Source: Streptococcus pseudopneumoniae (GTDB lineage Bacteria; Bacillota; Bacilli; Lactobacillales; Streptococcaceae). From it: 64,000 bases of DNA. The notes below the pieces were generated by a model. That model was not told the DNA's origin and did no database searches. It worked only from the letters and a program-made list of their open reading frames with translations. A program made the position numbers and the translations under genes. Below, piece by piece: positions 35,752 to 46,426 of the stretch (its first letter is position 1; the number at the start of each line of letters is the position of its first letter). Where the stretch lies: positions 1 to 64,000 of the forward strand of contig NZ_JUPG01000181.1 in assembly GCF_001074825.1 (NCBI RefSeq), given 5' to 3'.

Positions 35752-36600
35752 CTAAATCACTGGAATATAACCCAGAGCAATACTTCCTGCTCCTAGGTGT
35801 GTTCCAATGACACTACCAAATGTAGCAAGTGAAATATCCGTACCCACTTCAGAATCTAGCAAGTGCTGACGCAATTCCTCAGCCTTTTCAGGGGCATTTC
35901 CGTGAATAACAATGATACGGTATTGGCCTGAAGCTGTTGCTTCCTTGATAATTTCAATTAAGCGCTTGGTTGCTTTCTTTTCAGTACGGACTTTTTCATA
36001 AACTTCAATCACACCTTGGTCGTTGAAATAAAGGATTGGCTTAATGCTTAACAGATTGCCCAAAATAGCAGCTCCATTTGAAAGGCGTCCACCTTTAACC
36101 AAGTGGTCCAAGTCATCCACCATGATGAAAGCAGAGGTATGACTAATCTGAATAGCTAGCTTATCCTGAATGATAGCAAAATCATCGCCCTGGTCTCGCC
36201 AGTTAAAGACACTTTCAACCATGATACCCAGAGGAGCACTTGTGATCAAAGTGTCTGGAAAAGCAATAGTTAAGCCCTCATAATCATCGACCATGTACTG
36301 GATATTTTGGTAAAAACCTGAAATTCCAGAAGATAGGAAAAGCCCCAAAGCATGTGTATAACCTTGTTCTTTAAGCGAAGTTAGAATCTCATCTAACTTG
36401 GCAATACTTGGTTGACTGGTCTTAGGCAATTCAGAAGCCTGAGCCATTTTTTGGTAAAATTCCTCAGCAGTCAGATTGATGCCTTCGACATACTCCTCAC
36501 CATCAATATTGACAGGAATATCCAAGACAAATAAATCTTCTCTTTGCAAGGTATCTGCACTGAGATAGGCAGAGGAATCTGTGATAACAGCTAATTTCAT
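35752..36600 (-). CDS. DegV family fatty-acid-binding protein
   Basis: 282 aa DegV-fold protein (FakB-like), a family that presents bound fatty acid to the FakA kinase. N-terminal VITDSSAYL and the [11 protein letters not shown] block, then TSQPS (the lipid head-group loop), and a conserved [20 protein letters not shown] block. No fakA in the window. It starts one base after the stop of the DUF1149 gene, so the two share a transcript. Which lipid it prefers cannot be told. Confidence 0.92.
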   Translation of the reverse strand: MKLAVITDSSAYLSADTLQREDLFVLDIPVNIDGEEYVEGINLTAEEFYQKMAQASELPKTSQPSIAKLDEILTSLKEQGYTHALGLFLSSGISGFYQNIQYMVDDYEGLTIAFPDTLITSAPLGIMVESVFNWRDQGDDFAIIQDKLAIQISHTSAFIMVDDLDHLVKGGRLSNGAAILGNLLSIKPILYFNDQGVIEVYEKVRTEKKATKRLIEIIKEATASGQYRIIVIHGNAPEKAEELRQHLLDSEVGTDISLATFGSVIGTHLGAGSIALGYIPVI

Positions 36601-36601
36601 A

Positions 36602-36976
36602 TTAGAACTCCAAATTGATTCCTGGTAAGTCTAATGCAATTTCAGTAACTTCGTAAGTCAAACGGTTGAGCATGTTCAAACATGGACGAGCCAAGGTTTC
36701 CACTTCTTCTTGGTTCAATTCACTTGGTTCGTTAACAATACGACCATCGATATGGTTCACCTGTGAAATGGTTCCACTAATGACAAACTTATCAAATACA
36801 ATCATAAAACTCAAGACGACAATTAAGGAAGTCACTTGATTTTCTTGGTCATGTTGGAGTAATTGGAAGTTCACATCCACCTTAGTGTCAGGAGCTCCAT
36901 TTTCATTTTCCCATTCAAAATTACGCGCATCAAAATGATACTGACTGACAAATTCTTGTTCACGTTTAAGATTCAT
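36602..36976 (-). CDS. DUF1149 family protein
   Basis: 124 aa small acidic cytoplasmic protein with alternating strands; no signal or membrane segment. It fits the DUF1149 family (SecB-like fold), common next to degV in streptococci. GGGAGAGA precedes the ATG. Function unknown; a chaperone role has only been suggested from the fold. Confidence 0.82.
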   Translation of the reverse strand: MNLKREQEFVSQYHFDARNFEWENENGAPDTKVDVNFQLLQHDQENQVTSLIVVLSFMIVFDKFVISGTISQVNHIDGRIVNEPSELNQEEVETLARPCLNMLNRLTYEVTEIALDLPGINLEF

Positions 36977-37049
36977 GTCTCTCTCCCTTAGCTACAATAT
37001 TATAAGCTATTGTACCATAAATTTTTATTTTCATCTAGTTTTCTAGGAT

Positions 37050-38402
37050 TTAGTCAATCCCAATTTCAGCTCGAACTACATCAGCGATGGTATCAACATA
37101 GTAGTCCACTTCTTCTGTTGTAGGCGCTTCTGCCATAACACGTAAGAGGGGCTCTGTTCCACTTGGGCGAACAAGGATACGGCCATTTCCTGCCATTTCT
37201 TCTTCCATCTTCTCAATGATGGCCTTGATAGCTGGCACTTCCATGGCATTTTCCTTCATGGCATTTTCCACTCGGATATTGACTAATTTTTGTGGATAGA
37301 TGGTTACTTCTGCGGCCAGCTCTGACAAGCTCTTACCAGTTTCTTTCATGATTTTCGTCAATTGGACAGCTGATAATTGACCATCACCTGTGGTATTGTA
37401 ATCCATCAAGATAACGTGTCCAGACTGTTCTCCGCCAAGGTTGTAGCCTGATTTTCTCATTTCTTCAACAACGTAGCGGTCACCGACTGCAGTGACTGCC
37501 TTGTTAATACCTTCACGGTCCAAGGCCTTGTGGAAACCAAGGTTAGACATAACAGTTGTCACGATTGTATTTTGAGCCAATTGTCCTTTTTCAGAAAGGT
37601 ATTTTCCGATGATGTACATAATCTTGTCACCATCAACGATGTCGCCATTCTCATCAACCGCAATCAAACGGTCACTGTCTCCATCAAAGGCCAAACCGAT
37701 AGCTGCACCACTTTCTTTGACCAGTTCTTGAAGGGCTTCTGGGTGTGTAGAACCAACATTAAGATTGATGTTAAGACCATCTGGTGTTTCCCCGATAACT
37801 GTCAACTGAGCACCAAGGTCTGCAAAGATTTGACGGGCACTTGTAGACGCTGCACCATTGGCTGTATCCAAAGCAACCTTCATTCCTTCAAGGGGAGTTC
37901 CAGTTGAAACCAGATAGCTTTCATACTTACGCAAACCTTCTGGATAATCTACCAAAGTTCCCAAACCTTCTGCACTTGGACGAGGAAGAGTATCTTCCGC
38001 AGCATCTAGTAATGCTTCAATTTCCGCTTCTTTTTCGTCATCTAGTTTGAAGCCATCACCACCAAAGAACTTGATTCCATTATCAAGGGCTGGGTTATGG
38101 CTAGCAGAAATCATGACACCTGCACTTGCTCCTTCAGTTTTGACCAAGTAAGCTACTGCTGGTGTTGCCAGAACGCCTAGTTTGTATACGTGAATCCCAA
38201 CTGAAAGAAGACCAGCTACCAAGGCAGATTCTAGCATTTCTCCTGAAATACGTGTATCACGTCCTACAAAGACTTTCGGCGCTTCCGTTTCATGTTGACT
38301 AAGAACATAGCCTCCAAAACGTCCTAATTTAAAAGCCAATTCTGGCGTTAGTTCTACATTAGCTTCTCCACGGACTCCATCAGTCCCAAAATATTTACCC
38401 AT
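37050..38402 (-). CDS. glmM: Phosphoglucosamine mutase
   Basis: 450 aa. Interconverts glucosamine-6-phosphate and glucosamine-1-phosphate for UDP-GlcNAc and peptidoglycan. Phosphoserine loop ISASHNP (about residue 100), metal-binding DGDSDR, sugar loop GGEQSGH and phosphate-binding [10 protein letters not shown] all present. It follows cdaR by 24 bases as the third gene of the conserved cdaA-cdaR-glmM operon; in other Firmicutes GlmM binds and restrains CdaA. Confidence 0.97.
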   Translation of the reverse strand: MGKYFGTDGVRGEANVELTPELAFKLGRFGGYVLSQHETEAPKVFVGRDTRISGEMLESALVAGLLSVGIHVYKLGVLATPAVAYLVKTEGASAGVMISASHNPALDNGIKFFGGDGFKLDDEKEAEIEALLDAAEDTLPRPSAEGLGTLVDYPEGLRKYESYLVSTGTPLEGMKVALDTANGAASTSARQIFADLGAQLTVIGETPDGLNINLNVGSTHPEALQELVKESGAAIGLAFDGDSDRLIAVDENGDIVDGDKIMYIIGKYLSEKGQLAQNTIVTTVMSNLGFHKALDREGINKAVTAVGDRYVVEEMRKSGYNLGGEQSGHVILMDYNTTGDGQLSAVQLTKIMKETGKSLSELAAEVTIYPQKLVNIRVENAMKENAMEVPAIKAIIEKMEEEMAGNGRILVRPSGTEPLLRVMAEAPTTEEVDYYVDTIADVVRAEIGID

Positions 38403-38426
38403 TTTTATAAAATCCTTTTTCTATTT

Positions 38427-39191
38427 TTAATTCGTTTTTGAACTAGTTGCTTTCGTTGACGAAGACGTCTCCGACGAACTGCTTGTGCTTGAACTTGGTG
38501 ATACTGGTTTTGTAGTCACCTTCATTGTTGTATCAAACGGAGTGATTACTACTGGTAAGACAACCCCGTTGCGGTCGATTGCCTGCAAAGGTACTGAACC
38601 ACTATAATTACCTGTTATGCGTTCGCTGGTTGGTAAAAGCGCAATAACTTTGTCAATCTTAGCTAATGTTTCCTGGTCAGTTGTGACCAAAACGCGTTCA
38701 TTCGACACGGTTACACTATCAATTTGTAGCTTGGGATCAATCTGGCTTTGGTCAACTTGTGGCACAACAAGCATCCCATCTCGTTTAACCTTCTTCCCAA
38801 CTTTCACTGTTATCTTTTGAGGCGTTGCCACAGCGGTCAATCCACTAGGAAGATTTTCAATGTTTAAAGGAACTTCAATCGTTCCAATACTAACATCTGT
38901 CAAATCCGCTGTCACCTTGAACTTACGAGTACTTTCCTGCATTTCGCTTGCCAAGGTCACACGATTGGCTCCTGTCAGCACAACAGAAACCTCTGATGCA
39001 AATCCGCTAATAAAATACTGGTCATCATCATAGTGAATATCGATGGGAATATTTGCTATCGTATTGGTGTAGGTTTCCGATTTTACCTGCCTTGCGGTAT
39101 TGCTATTTTGAAAGTTGGTCGACGTTGCATAAATGAATAAGACACAAGCAAAAAAGAGAGATGAAATGATATATAGACTATTTTTTCTCAT
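38427..39191 (-). CDS. cdaR: YbbR-domain regulator of c-di-AMP synthase
   Basis: 254 aa. One N-terminal membrane helix (LYIISSLFFACVLFIYA), then extracytoplasmic YbbR repeats, and a Ser/Thr-rich tail (about 230-254). CdaR proteins bind and modulate CdaA at the membrane. The start overlaps the end of cdaA by 14 bases. The Ser-rich tail could be a flexible wall-contacting segment, which is only a guess. Confidence 0.92.
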   Translation of the reverse strand: MRKNSLYIISSLFFACVLFIYATSTNFQNSNTARQVKSETYTNTIANIPIDIHYDDDQYFISGFASEVSVVLTGANRVTLASEMQESTRKFKVTADLTDVSIGTIEVPLNIENLPSGLTAVATPQKITVKVGKKVKRDGMLVVPQVDQSQIDPKLQIDSVTVSNERVLVTTDQETLAKIDKVIALLPTSERITGNYSGSVPLQAIDRNGVVLPVVITPFDTTMKVTTKPVSPSSSTSSSSETSSSTKATSSKTN

Positions 39192-40035
39192 ATTTCCAAC
39201 CTCCTAGCAAACGGTCCTTGAAACTGACTTTTTCCTCAACTGCTGGCAAAAGAAGGGTTCGTAGCTCTGCTTCAAATTCTTCAAGAGTCAAATCATGCTT
39301 GAAGACACCATTGTAGGTAATAGAGATACCACCTGTTTCCTCTGAGACGATGAAAGTCAAGGCATCGGATACTTCTGATAAACCGATAGCCGCCCGGTGT
39401 CTGGTTCCAAATTCTTTGGAAATCCCTGTACTTTCTGTCAAGGGCAAATAGGCAGAAGTCACCGCAATCCGATTTTCTCTGATAATCACAGCTCCATCAT
39501 GTAGGGGGGTATTGGGAATAAAAATATTGATGAGGAGTTCTGCCGAAATTTTGGCATCCAAAGGAATTCCTGTCGCAATATATTCTTGCAAGGTCCGAAC
39601 CCGTTGAATGGCAACCAGAGCACCAATCTTACGAGGACTCATATATTCAACTGACTTAACAAAAGCACGAATCATTTTCTCTTCCGCACTAATTTGACTA
39701 GTAGAAAAAAAATCTGTCGCCCTTCCCAAGCGTTCCAAACCAGTCCGAATCTCTGGAGAAAAGATAACAACCGCAGCAATAACTCCATAGGTGATAATCT
39801 GATTAATCAACCAAGAAATCGTTGTTAAACCAAGGATATTGGCCACAACCTGGGCTAATACAAAGATCAAGACCCCACGCACCAAAATCATAATCTTGGT
39901 ACCAGCTATCGCTTTTGTAAAACGATACAAAACATAGGTCACAATCAAAATATCAAACAGATTGACGGCAATACTCCAAGGACTAGAAAACAAGCTAGTC
40001 CAATATTGCAGGTTGGATAATTGTTGAAAGTTCAT
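39178..40035 (-). CDS. cdaA: Membrane diadenylate cyclase
   Basis: 285 aa c-di-AMP synthase: three N-terminal membrane helices (to about 95), then a DAC domain with PLHDGAVII (DGA) and GTRHRAAIG (RHR) motifs, which carry catalysis and ATP binding. The start at 40035 has AGGAG 7 bases upstream; an earlier in-frame ATG at 40092 lacks a good site and would add a hydrophilic stretch. c-di-AMP controls K+ and turgor and is essential in many streptococci on rich medium. Confidence 0.96.
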   Translation of the reverse strand: MNFQQLSNLQYWTSLFSSPWSIAVNLFDILIVTYVLYRFTKAIAGTKIMILVRGVLIFVLAQVVANILGLTTISWLINQIITYGVIAAVVIFSPEIRTGLERLGRATDFFSTSQISAEEKMIRAFVKSVEYMSPRKIGALVAIQRVRTLQEYIATGIPLDAKISAELLINIFIPNTPLHDGAVIIRENRIAVTSAYLPLTESTGISKEFGTRHRAAIGLSEVSDALTFIVSEETGGISITYNGVFKHDLTLEEFEAELRTLLLPAVEEKVSFKDRLLGGWKYEKK

Positions 40036-40173
40036 CTGCTGTCTCCTCTCTGTCCAAACACGTTCCTTTCTATTATACCATTTTTCTAGCATTTTTTTCC
40101 CTATCCTACTTCATTTTAAATTAAAGAAAAAATATGATAAAATAAACTGACTAGAAAAAACAAAGGAGAAACC

Positions 40174-41142
40174 ATGTCTCAACTCTATGATATTACCATT
40201 GTAGGTGGTGGTCCCGTCGGGCTTTTTGCAGCCTTCTATGCCCACCTACGCCAAGCTAAGGTCCAAATCATCGACTCTCTTCCACAACTAGGTGGACAAC
40301 CTGCTATTCTCTACCCTGAAAAGGAAATCCTAGACGTACCAGGTTTCCCAAATTTGACTGGAGAAGAATTGACCAACCGCTTGATTGAGCAACTAAACGG
40401 CTTTGATACCCCTATTCATCTCAATGAAACGGTTCTTGAGATTGAAAAACAAGAAGAAGGATTTGCCATTACAACTTCTAAAGGTAGTCACCTGACTAAA
40501 ACAGTTATCATAGCTATGGGTGGCGGTGCCTTCAAACCACGTCCTCTGGAACTAGAAGGCGTTGAAGGCTATGAAAATATCCACTACCACGTTTCCAACA
40601 TTCAGCAATACGCTGGTAAGAAAGTGACGATTCTTGGTGGGGGAGACTCAGCTGTGGATTGGGCTTTGGCTTTTGAAAAAATTGCGCCAACTACCCTTGT
40701 CCACCGCAGAGATAATTTCCGTGCCTTGGAACACAGTGTCCAAGCCTTGCAAGAATCATCTGTAACCATCAATACCCCATTCGTCCCTAGCCAACTCCTT
40801 GGAGATGGAAAAACGCTTGATAAACTTGAAATCACAAAAGTTAAATCTGATGAAACCGAAACGATTGACCTAGACCACCTCTTTGTCAACTATGGTTTCA
40901 AATCTTCTGTCGGTAACCTCAAAAACTGGGGGCTCGACCTCAACCGCCACAAGATTATCGTCAACAGCAAGCAAGAATCCAGTCAAGCAGGTATCTATGC
41001 TATCGGTGACTGCTGCTACTATGATGGAAAAATTGACCTGATTGCGACAGGACTGGGAGAAGCTCCAACTGCTGTCAACAATGCCATCAACTACATCGAC
41101 CCTGAGCAAAAAGTACAACCAAAACACTCAACCAGTTTATAA
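40174..41142 (+). CDS. Ferredoxin/flavodoxin-NADP+ reductase, TrxR-like type
   Basis: 322 aa flavoprotein of the YumC-type FNR family. FAD site GGGPVGLFAAFYA at the N-terminus, NADPH site GGGDSAVDWA in the middle, C-terminal FAD block YAIGDC. The Cys-x-x-Cys of true thioredoxin reductases is absent, which separates it from TrxB although it is often so annotated. AAAGGAG precedes the ATG. It stands alone on the plus strand between cdaA and whiA. Confidence 0.92.
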   Translation: MSQLYDITIVGGGPVGLFAAFYAHLRQAKVQIIDSLPQLGGQPAILYPEKEILDVPGFPNLTGEELTNRLIEQLNGFDTPIHLNETVLEIEKQEEGFAITTSKGSHLTKTVIIAMGGGAFKPRPLELEGVEGYENIHYHVSNIQQYAGKKVTILGGGDSAVDWALAFEKIAPTTLVHRRDNFRALEHSVQALQESSVTINTPFVPSQLLGDGKTLDKLEITKVKSDETETIDLDHLFVNYGFKSSVGNLKNWGLDLNRHKIIVNSKQESSQAGIYAIGDCCYYDGKIDLIATGLGEAPTAVNNAINYIDPEQKVQPKHSTSL

Positions 41143-41180
41143 AAAAGAACCACGAGTCACATAGGATTCGTGGTTTTATA
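41143..41180. terminator. Bidirectional terminator between FNR and whiA
   Basis: AACCACGA (41148-41155) pairs with TCGTGGTT (41168-41175); T runs follow on both strands (TTTTATAG on plus, CTTTTTT on minus), ending both convergent units. Confidence 0.85.
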
Positions 41181-42087
41181 GTTCATCGGCTAATTTATTT
41201 ATCTTTCTGAGTCTGTGGTTGACACCACTTTTGGTCAGAGGGGTGCTGAGGCTATCTGCTAACTGCTGGATAGAGTAATCTGGGTGCTGAATCCGCAACT
41301 GCGCTACTTCCTGCAAATCCACTGGCAGATTTTCTAAGCCCATAATATCTTTGATTTTACTGATATTGTTGATGGTCTTCATGCTGGCAGAAACTGTCCG
41401 AGCGATATTAGCTGTCTCGGCATTGTTGGCCCGATTGAGGTCATTACGAGTTTCCCGCAAAATCTTTACTCTCTCAAAATCATCGCGCGCCTGCATAGCT
41501 CCGATGACAATCAAGAAGTCCATAATATCTTCGGCACGCTGGAGATAGGTCACAGCCCCCTTTTTGCGCTCAAGCACCTTAGCATCCAGTAAAAATTGCT
41601 GGAGAAGAGAGGCAATCCCTTGCGCGTGGTCTAGATAAACAGAACTGATTTCCAACTGGTACTTACCTGATTCAGGGTCACGAATACTCCCATTTGCCAA
41701 GAAAGCACCACAGAGATAAGCACGGCCTGCTTCCTCATCCGATAAAATTGCCTCATCAATGCCTGTTTCCAGGCCAAAGAAGGAGTCCGCCAAGTGCAAA
41801 TCACTCAGCAAGTCCTGTACCTTTTCATCTGTAAAAACAGTATAGACCCGATTCTTGCGAAGATTGCTCCTTTGGTGATGGCGAATCTCTGATTTGATTT
41901 CATAGAAATGGAGAAAGGACTCATAGAGGTGACGAGCCAGTTTGGCATTTTCTGTCACGACAGATAAGGTCAAACCCGAAGTTGAGAGACCGATACTACC
42001 AGACATCTTGATAATGGCAGATAATTCATGCCGGCTCAGATGGTGTTGACCTAGGATTTCTTCTTTTACTGCTACTGTGAAACTCAT
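41176..42087 (-). CDS. whiA: WhiA family DNA-binding protein
   Basis: 303 aa. N-terminal LAGLIDADG-like fold without the nuclease residues and C-terminal helix-turn-helix ([25 protein letters not shown] read in part at about 270-295). In Gram-positives WhiA is linked to cell division and chromosome organisation. Overlaps the yvcK stop by 4 bases as the last gene of rapZ-yvcK-whiA, a conserved trio. Confidence 0.95.
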   Translation of the reverse strand: MSFTVAVKEEILGQHHLSRHELSAIIKMSGSIGLSTSGLTLSVVTENAKLARHLYESFLHFYEIKSEIRHHQRSNLRKNRVYTVFTDEKVQDLLSDLHLADSFFGLETGIDEAILSDEEAGRAYLCGAFLANGSIRDPESGKYQLEISSVYLDHAQGIASLLQQFLLDAKVLERKKGAVTYLQRAEDIMDFLIVIGAMQARDDFERVKILRETRNDLNRANNAETANIARTVSASMKTINNISKIKDIMGLENLPVDLQEVAQLRIQHPDYSIQQLADSLSTPLTKSGVNHRLRKINKLADEL

Positions 42088-43061
42088 TTTCTCACCTGTA
42101 TAATCCGCATCAACTCATCCACAATCAAATCCCCATCGTGGAAGGCTCCTCCATTTTCCAGGCGAAGGAAGTTAGATGAAATCACACGTGGAACTTGCTT
42201 ACAAAGACCAGAAAAGTCATGCTCCACCTGCACCAAGTATTCATCAAAACGGTTGGAATTCATATATTCCTGAGGCACTTTTTCGATATTCACCAAGACA
42301 GTATCAATAAAAGGTCGGCCAAGGTGACGATGCAAGACTTCCACGTGATCACTATCTGTAAAGTGTTCCGTCTCCCCACGTTGGGTCATGATATTGCAGA
42401 CATAAGCTATTTCTGCTTTTGTTTCCAAAAGCGCTCGACCAATTTCCTTAATGACAATATTGGGCAAAATAGAGGTAAAGAGGGAACCTGGCCCTAGGAC
42501 AATCATGTCACTTTCAAGAATGGTCTGCACTACTCGACGGCTAGCCAGAGGTATATCATCATTGAGAGTATTGGTCACATAGACATGGTCAATCATGCCC
42601 GGATGGTCTGCAATATGACTCTCGCCAGCTACTTCCGTCCCATCCTGAAAGACTGCATGAAGAGTCAAAGGATGGTCACTTGAAGGATAAATCTTGCCTG
42701 TTGTATGGAAAAATTTACTCAGCAACTGCATGGCATTATAGGTCGAACCCTGCATTTCTGACAGACCTGCAATAATGAGATTTCCCAGCGGATGACCAGC
42801 AAAGGCTCCGGCATCCTCAGAAAATCGATACTGAAAGACTTTCTCATAAAACTTAGGCATATCCGACATAGCTACAAGGACATTGCGAAGATCGCCTGGC
42901 GGTGTCAACTGCTGCATATTTTTTCGGAGTTCACCTGAAGAACCACCATCATCTGCCACCGTCACGATAGCAGCGATTTCCACATCTTTTTCCCGCAGAC
43001 TTTTTAGAATGACGGGGATCCCAGTCCCTCCACCAATCACCGTTATCTTTGGTTTTCTCAT
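42084..43061 (-). CDS. yvcK: YvcK/CofD-like protein (gluconeogenesis factor family)
   Basis: 325 aa. Nucleotide-sugar-binding fold with [10 protein letters not shown] at the N-terminus and the [12 protein letters not shown] block. In other Firmicutes YvcK binds UDP-sugars and is needed for normal cell shape on gluconeogenic carbon; the streptococcal homologue has been linked to cell-wall growth. Overlaps rapZ by 4 bases and whiA by 4 bases. Confidence 0.93.
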   Translation of the reverse strand: MRKPKITVIGGGTGIPVILKSLREKDVEIAAIVTVADDGGSSGELRKNMQQLTPPGDLRNVLVAMSDMPKFYEKVFQYRFSEDAGAFAGHPLGNLIIAGLSEMQGSTYNAMQLLSKFFHTTGKIYPSSDHPLTLHAVFQDGTEVAGESHIADHPGMIDHVYVTNTLNDDIPLASRRVVQTILESDMIVLGPGSLFTSILPNIVIKEIGRALLETKAEIAYVCNIMTQRGETEHFTDSDHVEVLHRHLGRPFIDTVLVNIEKVPQEYMNSNRFDEYLVQVEHDFSGLCKQVPRVISSNFLRLENGGAFHDGDLIVDELMRIIQVRK

Positions 43062-43948
43062 GAACGGTTTACCGTTTCCTTTCTTCGGTCTTTGTCGCGA
43101 TGCCCTTCATTGACAGGCCAATTCTTGGATAAGTCTTGCGCCAAGCGTTTAGCAAAGGCCACACTACGGTGTTGTCCACCCGTACATCCCATGGCAATAG
43201 TCAAAACTGACTTCCCTTCCTTTTGATAACTTGGTAAAATCGGCTCAATCAAGGCCAATAAATGTTGATAAAAGTCTTCTGACTCAGGATGGTTCATGAC
43301 ATAATCATAAACAGGTTCATCCACACCCGTTTGGTTTCTCAGTTCTGGAAGGTAATATGGATTTGGCAAAAAGCGCACATCGAAGACTAAATCTGCATCA
43401 ATCGGGATTCCATATTTAAAACCAAAAGACATGACTTCGATACGGAAAGACTGGGCTTGCTCTTGATCTGAAAACTGCTCTGCAATGGTTTTACGCAGTT
43501 CACGTGGAGTGAGTTCAGTTGTATCCACCACATTTTGGCTCATATTTTTCAAAGGTGCCAAGAGTTCACGTTCCAGCTTGATTCCATCCAAAATACGACC
43601 ATCTGCCGCTAGCGGGTGACTCCGTCTGGTTTCCTTGTAACGCGCCACCAATTCCTTATCAGCTGCATCCAAAAAGAGAATTTTAAAGTCCAGTTCTTCC
43701 TTATTTTCCAACTCATCCAAAACAGTTTGAATCTCTAAGAAGAAAGAACGGCTACGCATATCCACTACCAAGGCCAACTTATGATCATCATCTTTGGTTT
43801 CAACCAACTGCAAAAACTTAGGCAAGAGGGCTGGTGGCATATTATCAATGGTAAAATAACCTAGATCCTCGAAGGACTGAATGGCCACAGTTTTGCCTGC
43901 ACCACTCATCCCTGTCACAATCACCAAGTGAAGTTGTTTCTTTGTCAT
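43058..43948 (-). CDS. rapZ: RapZ/YvcJ nucleotide-binding protein
   Basis: 296 aa. Walker [11 protein letters not shown] at the N-terminus, Walker-B-like ALVVDMRSR, and the C-terminal [10 protein letters not shown] phosphate-binding block. In E. coli RapZ steers a small RNA controlling GlmS; in Gram-positives YvcJ has a competence-related role. A terminator hairpin sits just upstream of its ribosome-binding site, so expression relative to ridA may be attenuated. Confidence 0.95.
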   Translation of the reverse strand: MTKKQLHLVIVTGMSGAGKTVAIQSFEDLGYFTIDNMPPALLPKFLQLVETKDDDHKLALVVDMRSRSFFLEIQTVLDELENKEELDFKILFLDAADKELVARYKETRRSHPLAADGRILDGIKLERELLAPLKNMSQNVVDTTELTPRELRKTIAEQFSDQEQAQSFRIEVMSFGFKYGIPIDADLVFDVRFLPNPYYLPELRNQTGVDEPVYDYVMNHPESEDFYQHLLALIEPILPSYQKEGKSVLTIAMGCTGGQHRSVAFAKRLAQDLSKNWPVNEGHRDKDRRKETVNRS

Positions 43949-43965
43949 CTTTTTCTCCTTATATC

Positions 43966-43992
43966 AAAAGAAGTTTGGCAGAACCAAACTTC
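43966..43992 (-). terminator. Attenuator-like hairpin between ridA and rapZ
   Basis: Perfect 9-bp stem GAAGTTTGG/CCAAACTTC with a 5-base loop, followed by TTTTG on the minus strand. It lies 7 bases after the ridA stop and ends about 18 bases before the rapZ start, splitting the long operon into partly separate parts. Confidence 0.75.
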
Positions 43993-43999
43993 AACTAGC

Positions 44000-44380
44000 T
44001 TATCCAATCTCTGCGATGACTTCAATTTCGACTTTTACATCACGAGGAAGACGAGCTACCTCCACAGCTGAACGAGCTGGAAATTCCTCTTTAAAGGCCG
44101 TTTGGTAAACCTCATTAAAAGGAACAAAGTCGTTCATATCGCTCAAGAAGCAAGTTGTTTTGACAACATGGTCAAAGTCTGTTCCTGCTTCTGCCAAAAT
44201 AGCACCAATGTTTTTCAAGACTTGTTCTGTCTGTTCTTGAATGGTTTCTCCAACGATTTCCCCAGTTTCAGGAGAGAGGGGAACTTGACCACTAGCAAAC
44301 AAAAGGTTGCCAACGATTTTTCCTTGAACATATGGTCCGATAGCCTTTGGAGCTTTGTCTGTATGAATTGTTTTTGCCAT
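44000..44380 (-). CDS. ridA: RidA family enamine/imine deaminase
   Basis: 126 aa trimeric YjgF/YER057c/UK114 protein that hydrolyses reactive 2-aminoacrylate-type intermediates. Conserved blocks KAIGPYVQG, LLFASGQVPL and ARSAVEVARLPRDVKVEIE, which holds the active-site Arg and Glu. Starts 10 bases after the ysxC stop. Confidence 0.95.
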   Translation of the reverse strand: MAKTIHTDKAPKAIGPYVQGKIVGNLLFASGQVPLSPETGEIVGETIQEQTEQVLKNIGAILAEAGTDFDHVVKTTCFLSDMNDFVPFNEVYQTAFKEEFPARSAVEVARLPRDVKVEIEVIAEIG

Positions 44381-44390
44381 TTTCTTTACC

Positions 44391-44978
44391 TCACAATTTT
44401 TCTAAGATTGCATCCCAAGCTTGGTCCATCCCTGCCTTACTGACAGATGAAAAGAGGATAAAATCGTCACTTGGGTCAAAGTTTAATTTCTTTTTGATTG
44501 CTGATTCATGCTTGTTCCATTTACCACGAGGAATCTTGTCCGCCTTGGTCGCAACGATGATAACCGGAATCTCGTAATACTTGAGAAATTCGTACATCTG
44601 TACATCATCTGCTGACGGGTCATGACGGAGGTCAACTAGACTGACTACTGCACGGAGATTTTCCCGAGTCGTTAAGTACTCCTCAATCATGCGCCCCCAC
44701 TTTTCACGTTCCTTTTTGGAAACACGGGCATAGCCATAACCCGGTACATCCACAAAGCGCATCTTGTCGTCGATATTAAAGAAGTTGAGAAGCTGGGTTT
44801 TACCAGGTTTTCCTGATGTACGAGCGAGATTCTTGCGATTGAGCATAGTGTTGATAAAGCTGGACTTACCAACATTTGAACGCCCTGCTAAGGCAATCTC
44901 TGGCAGTTCATCCTGCGGATAGTGGGATTTATTAGCTGCACTGAGCAAGATTTCAGCATTGTGTGTATTAAGTTCCAT
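44391..44978 (-). CDS. ysxC: Ribosome biogenesis GTPase YsxC/EngB
   Basis: 195 aa essential GTPase assisting 50S assembly. G1 [10 protein letters not shown]3 DVPGYG, G4 TKAD and G5 SSVSKAG are present. 8 bases after clpX; the clpX-ysxC pair is conserved through streptococci. Confidence 0.97.
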   Translation of the reverse strand: MELNTHNAEILLSAANKSHYPQDELPEIALAGRSNVGKSSFINTMLNRKNLARTSGKPGKTQLLNFFNIDDKMRFVDVPGYGYARVSKKEREKWGRMIEEYLTTRENLRAVVSLVDLRHDPSADDVQMYEFLKYYEIPVIIVATKADKIPRGKWNKHESAIKKKLNFDPSDDFILFSSVSKAGMDQAWDAILEKL

Positions 44979-44986
44979 AGTCTCCT

Positions 44987-46219
44987 CTAGGCTGTTTCTA
45001 GGATTGGTTTATCCGTTCCATCGACAGCTTCTTTTGTGATGCGGACCAATTTCACATTTTCCTGACTCGGTACTTCAAACATAACATCTAGCATGGTTTC
45101 TTCGATGATGGAGCGAAGTCCACGCGCCCCTGTCTTGCGTTCAATGGCTTTATTGGCAATCTCTTGAAGAGCTTCGTCGTCAAATTCCAACTCGACATCA
45201 TCATAAGAAAGCAAGGTTTGGTATTGTTTCACCAAAGCATTTCTTGGCTCTTTCAAGATGCGAACCAGGTCATCAACGGTCAATTGCTCAAGAGCAGCAA
45301 AGACTGGCAAGCGTCCAATTAACTCTGGAATAATACCAAATTTTTGAATATCTTCTGCGATGATTTCCTGCATGTAGGAGCTGTTTTCGTCAATCGCCTT
45401 GTTATTTTGACCAAATCCGATGATTTTTTCACCCAAACGTTGTTTAACAATTTCTTCAATGCCATCAAATGCACCACCCACGATGAAGAGGATATTTTTG
45501 GTATCCACTTGAATCATCTCTTGTTGTGGATGCTTGCGTCCACCTTGAGGTGGCACGCTAGCAACGGTTCCCTCGATAATCTTGAGAAGGGCTTGTTGCA
45601 CCCCTTCACCAGAAACGTCACGTGTGATAGATACGTTCTCGCTTTTCTTAGCAATCTTGTCAATTTCATCCACGTAGATAATCCCGCGCTCTGCACGTTC
45701 GATGTTAAAGTCAGCAGCCTGCAAGAGTTTGAGGAGAATATTTTCCACATCCTCACCCACATAACCAGCCTCAGTAAGAGCTGTTGCATCCGCAATCGCA
45801 AAAGGTACATTCAAGCTCTTAGCCAAGGTCTGAGCAAGGAAAGTTTTCCCTGAACCAGTTGGGCCAATCATCAAAATGTTTGACTTCTGCAAATCCACAT
45901 CTTCTGACTCTTCACGCGTATCGTGGAAATTGATACGTTTGTAGTGGTTGTAAACCGCCACTGCCAAGGCACGCTTGGCACGATCTTGACCGATTACATA
46001 ATGGTTCAAGATATGGAGGAGTTCGATTGGTTTTGGTACCTCAGACAAGTCTGCTAAAACTTCCTCAGCCAACTCCTCACGAATAATTTCCTGGGCTAAC
46101 TCCACACATTCATTGCAGATAAAGGCGTTGTTGCCTGCGATTATTTTTTGTACTTCTTCTTGGCTTTTGCCACAAAATGAGCAATAAACCATCATATCAT
46201 TATTCCTATTTGTAGGCAT
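44987..46219 (-). CDS. clpX: ATP-dependent Clp protease ATP-binding subunit ClpX
   Basis: 410 aa AAA+ unfoldase feeding ClpP. N-terminal zinc-binding domain (CSFCGKS and CNEC), Walker A GPTGSGKT, Walker [11 protein letters not shown], pore loop YVGEDV, sensor-2 TGARGLRSI. It follows the 56-aa membrane-protein gene by 36 bases. I saw no CtsR operator near it, so it appears to be transcribed from the dfr side. Confidence 0.97.
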   Translation of the reverse strand: MPTNRNNDMMVYCSFCGKSQEEVQKIIAGNNAFICNECVELAQEIIREELAEEVLADLSEVPKPIELLHILNHYVIGQDRAKRALAVAVYNHYKRINFHDTREESEDVDLQKSNILMIGPTGSGKTFLAQTLAKSLNVPFAIADATALTEAGYVGEDVENILLKLLQAADFNIERAERGIIYVDEIDKIAKKSENVSITRDVSGEGVQQALLKIIEGTVASVPPQGGRKHPQQEMIQVDTKNILFIVGGAFDGIEEIVKQRLGEKIIGFGQNNKAIDENSSYMQEIIAEDIQKFGIIPELIGRLPVFAALEQLTVDDLVRILKEPRNALVKQYQTLLSYDDVELEFDDEALQEIANKAIERKTGARGLRSIIEETMLDVMFEVPSQENVKLVRITKEAVDGTDKPILETA

Positions 46220-46255
46220 GATTTCCTTCCGTTCTATTCTATACTGTCATTCTAT

Positions 46256-46426
46256 CTAAAATAAGGTCATGTAAAAAGCATGGATACTATTGACCAAATT
46301 GGTAAAGGCATTTAACAAGAGCAGGACAGAAAGTCCATAACGCTTTTTACGAAAAGCCTGTGCTCCAGCAAGCAAGCAGACCAAACACAGCATGGCTGTG
46401 AAAAAACCAAATATACTACGTTCCAT
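46256..46426 (-). CDS. Small membrane protein, 56 aa, between dfr and clpX
   Basis: 56 codons beginning [17 protein letters not shown] and ending HAFYMTLF. Two hydrophobic helices (about 5-24 and 32-54) are separated by a basic turn (RKKRYG), so it is probably a membrane hairpin with the turn in the cytoplasm. The ATG overlaps the dfr stop as TAATG, which couples translation. I know a small hypothetical gene at this position in the pneumococcus but no function. Confidence 0.82.
   Translation of the reverse strand: MERSIFGFFTAMLCLVCLLAGAQAFRKKRYGLSVLLLLNAFTNLVNSIHAFYMTLF

Noticed and set aside
40601-41127. Minus-strand frames opposite the FNR gene
   Set aside because: Shadows of a well-conserved flavoprotein; no start signals.
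45344-45853. 169-codon plus-strand frame opposite clpX
   Set aside because: Shadow of the conserved clpX sequence; no ribosome-binding site or family.
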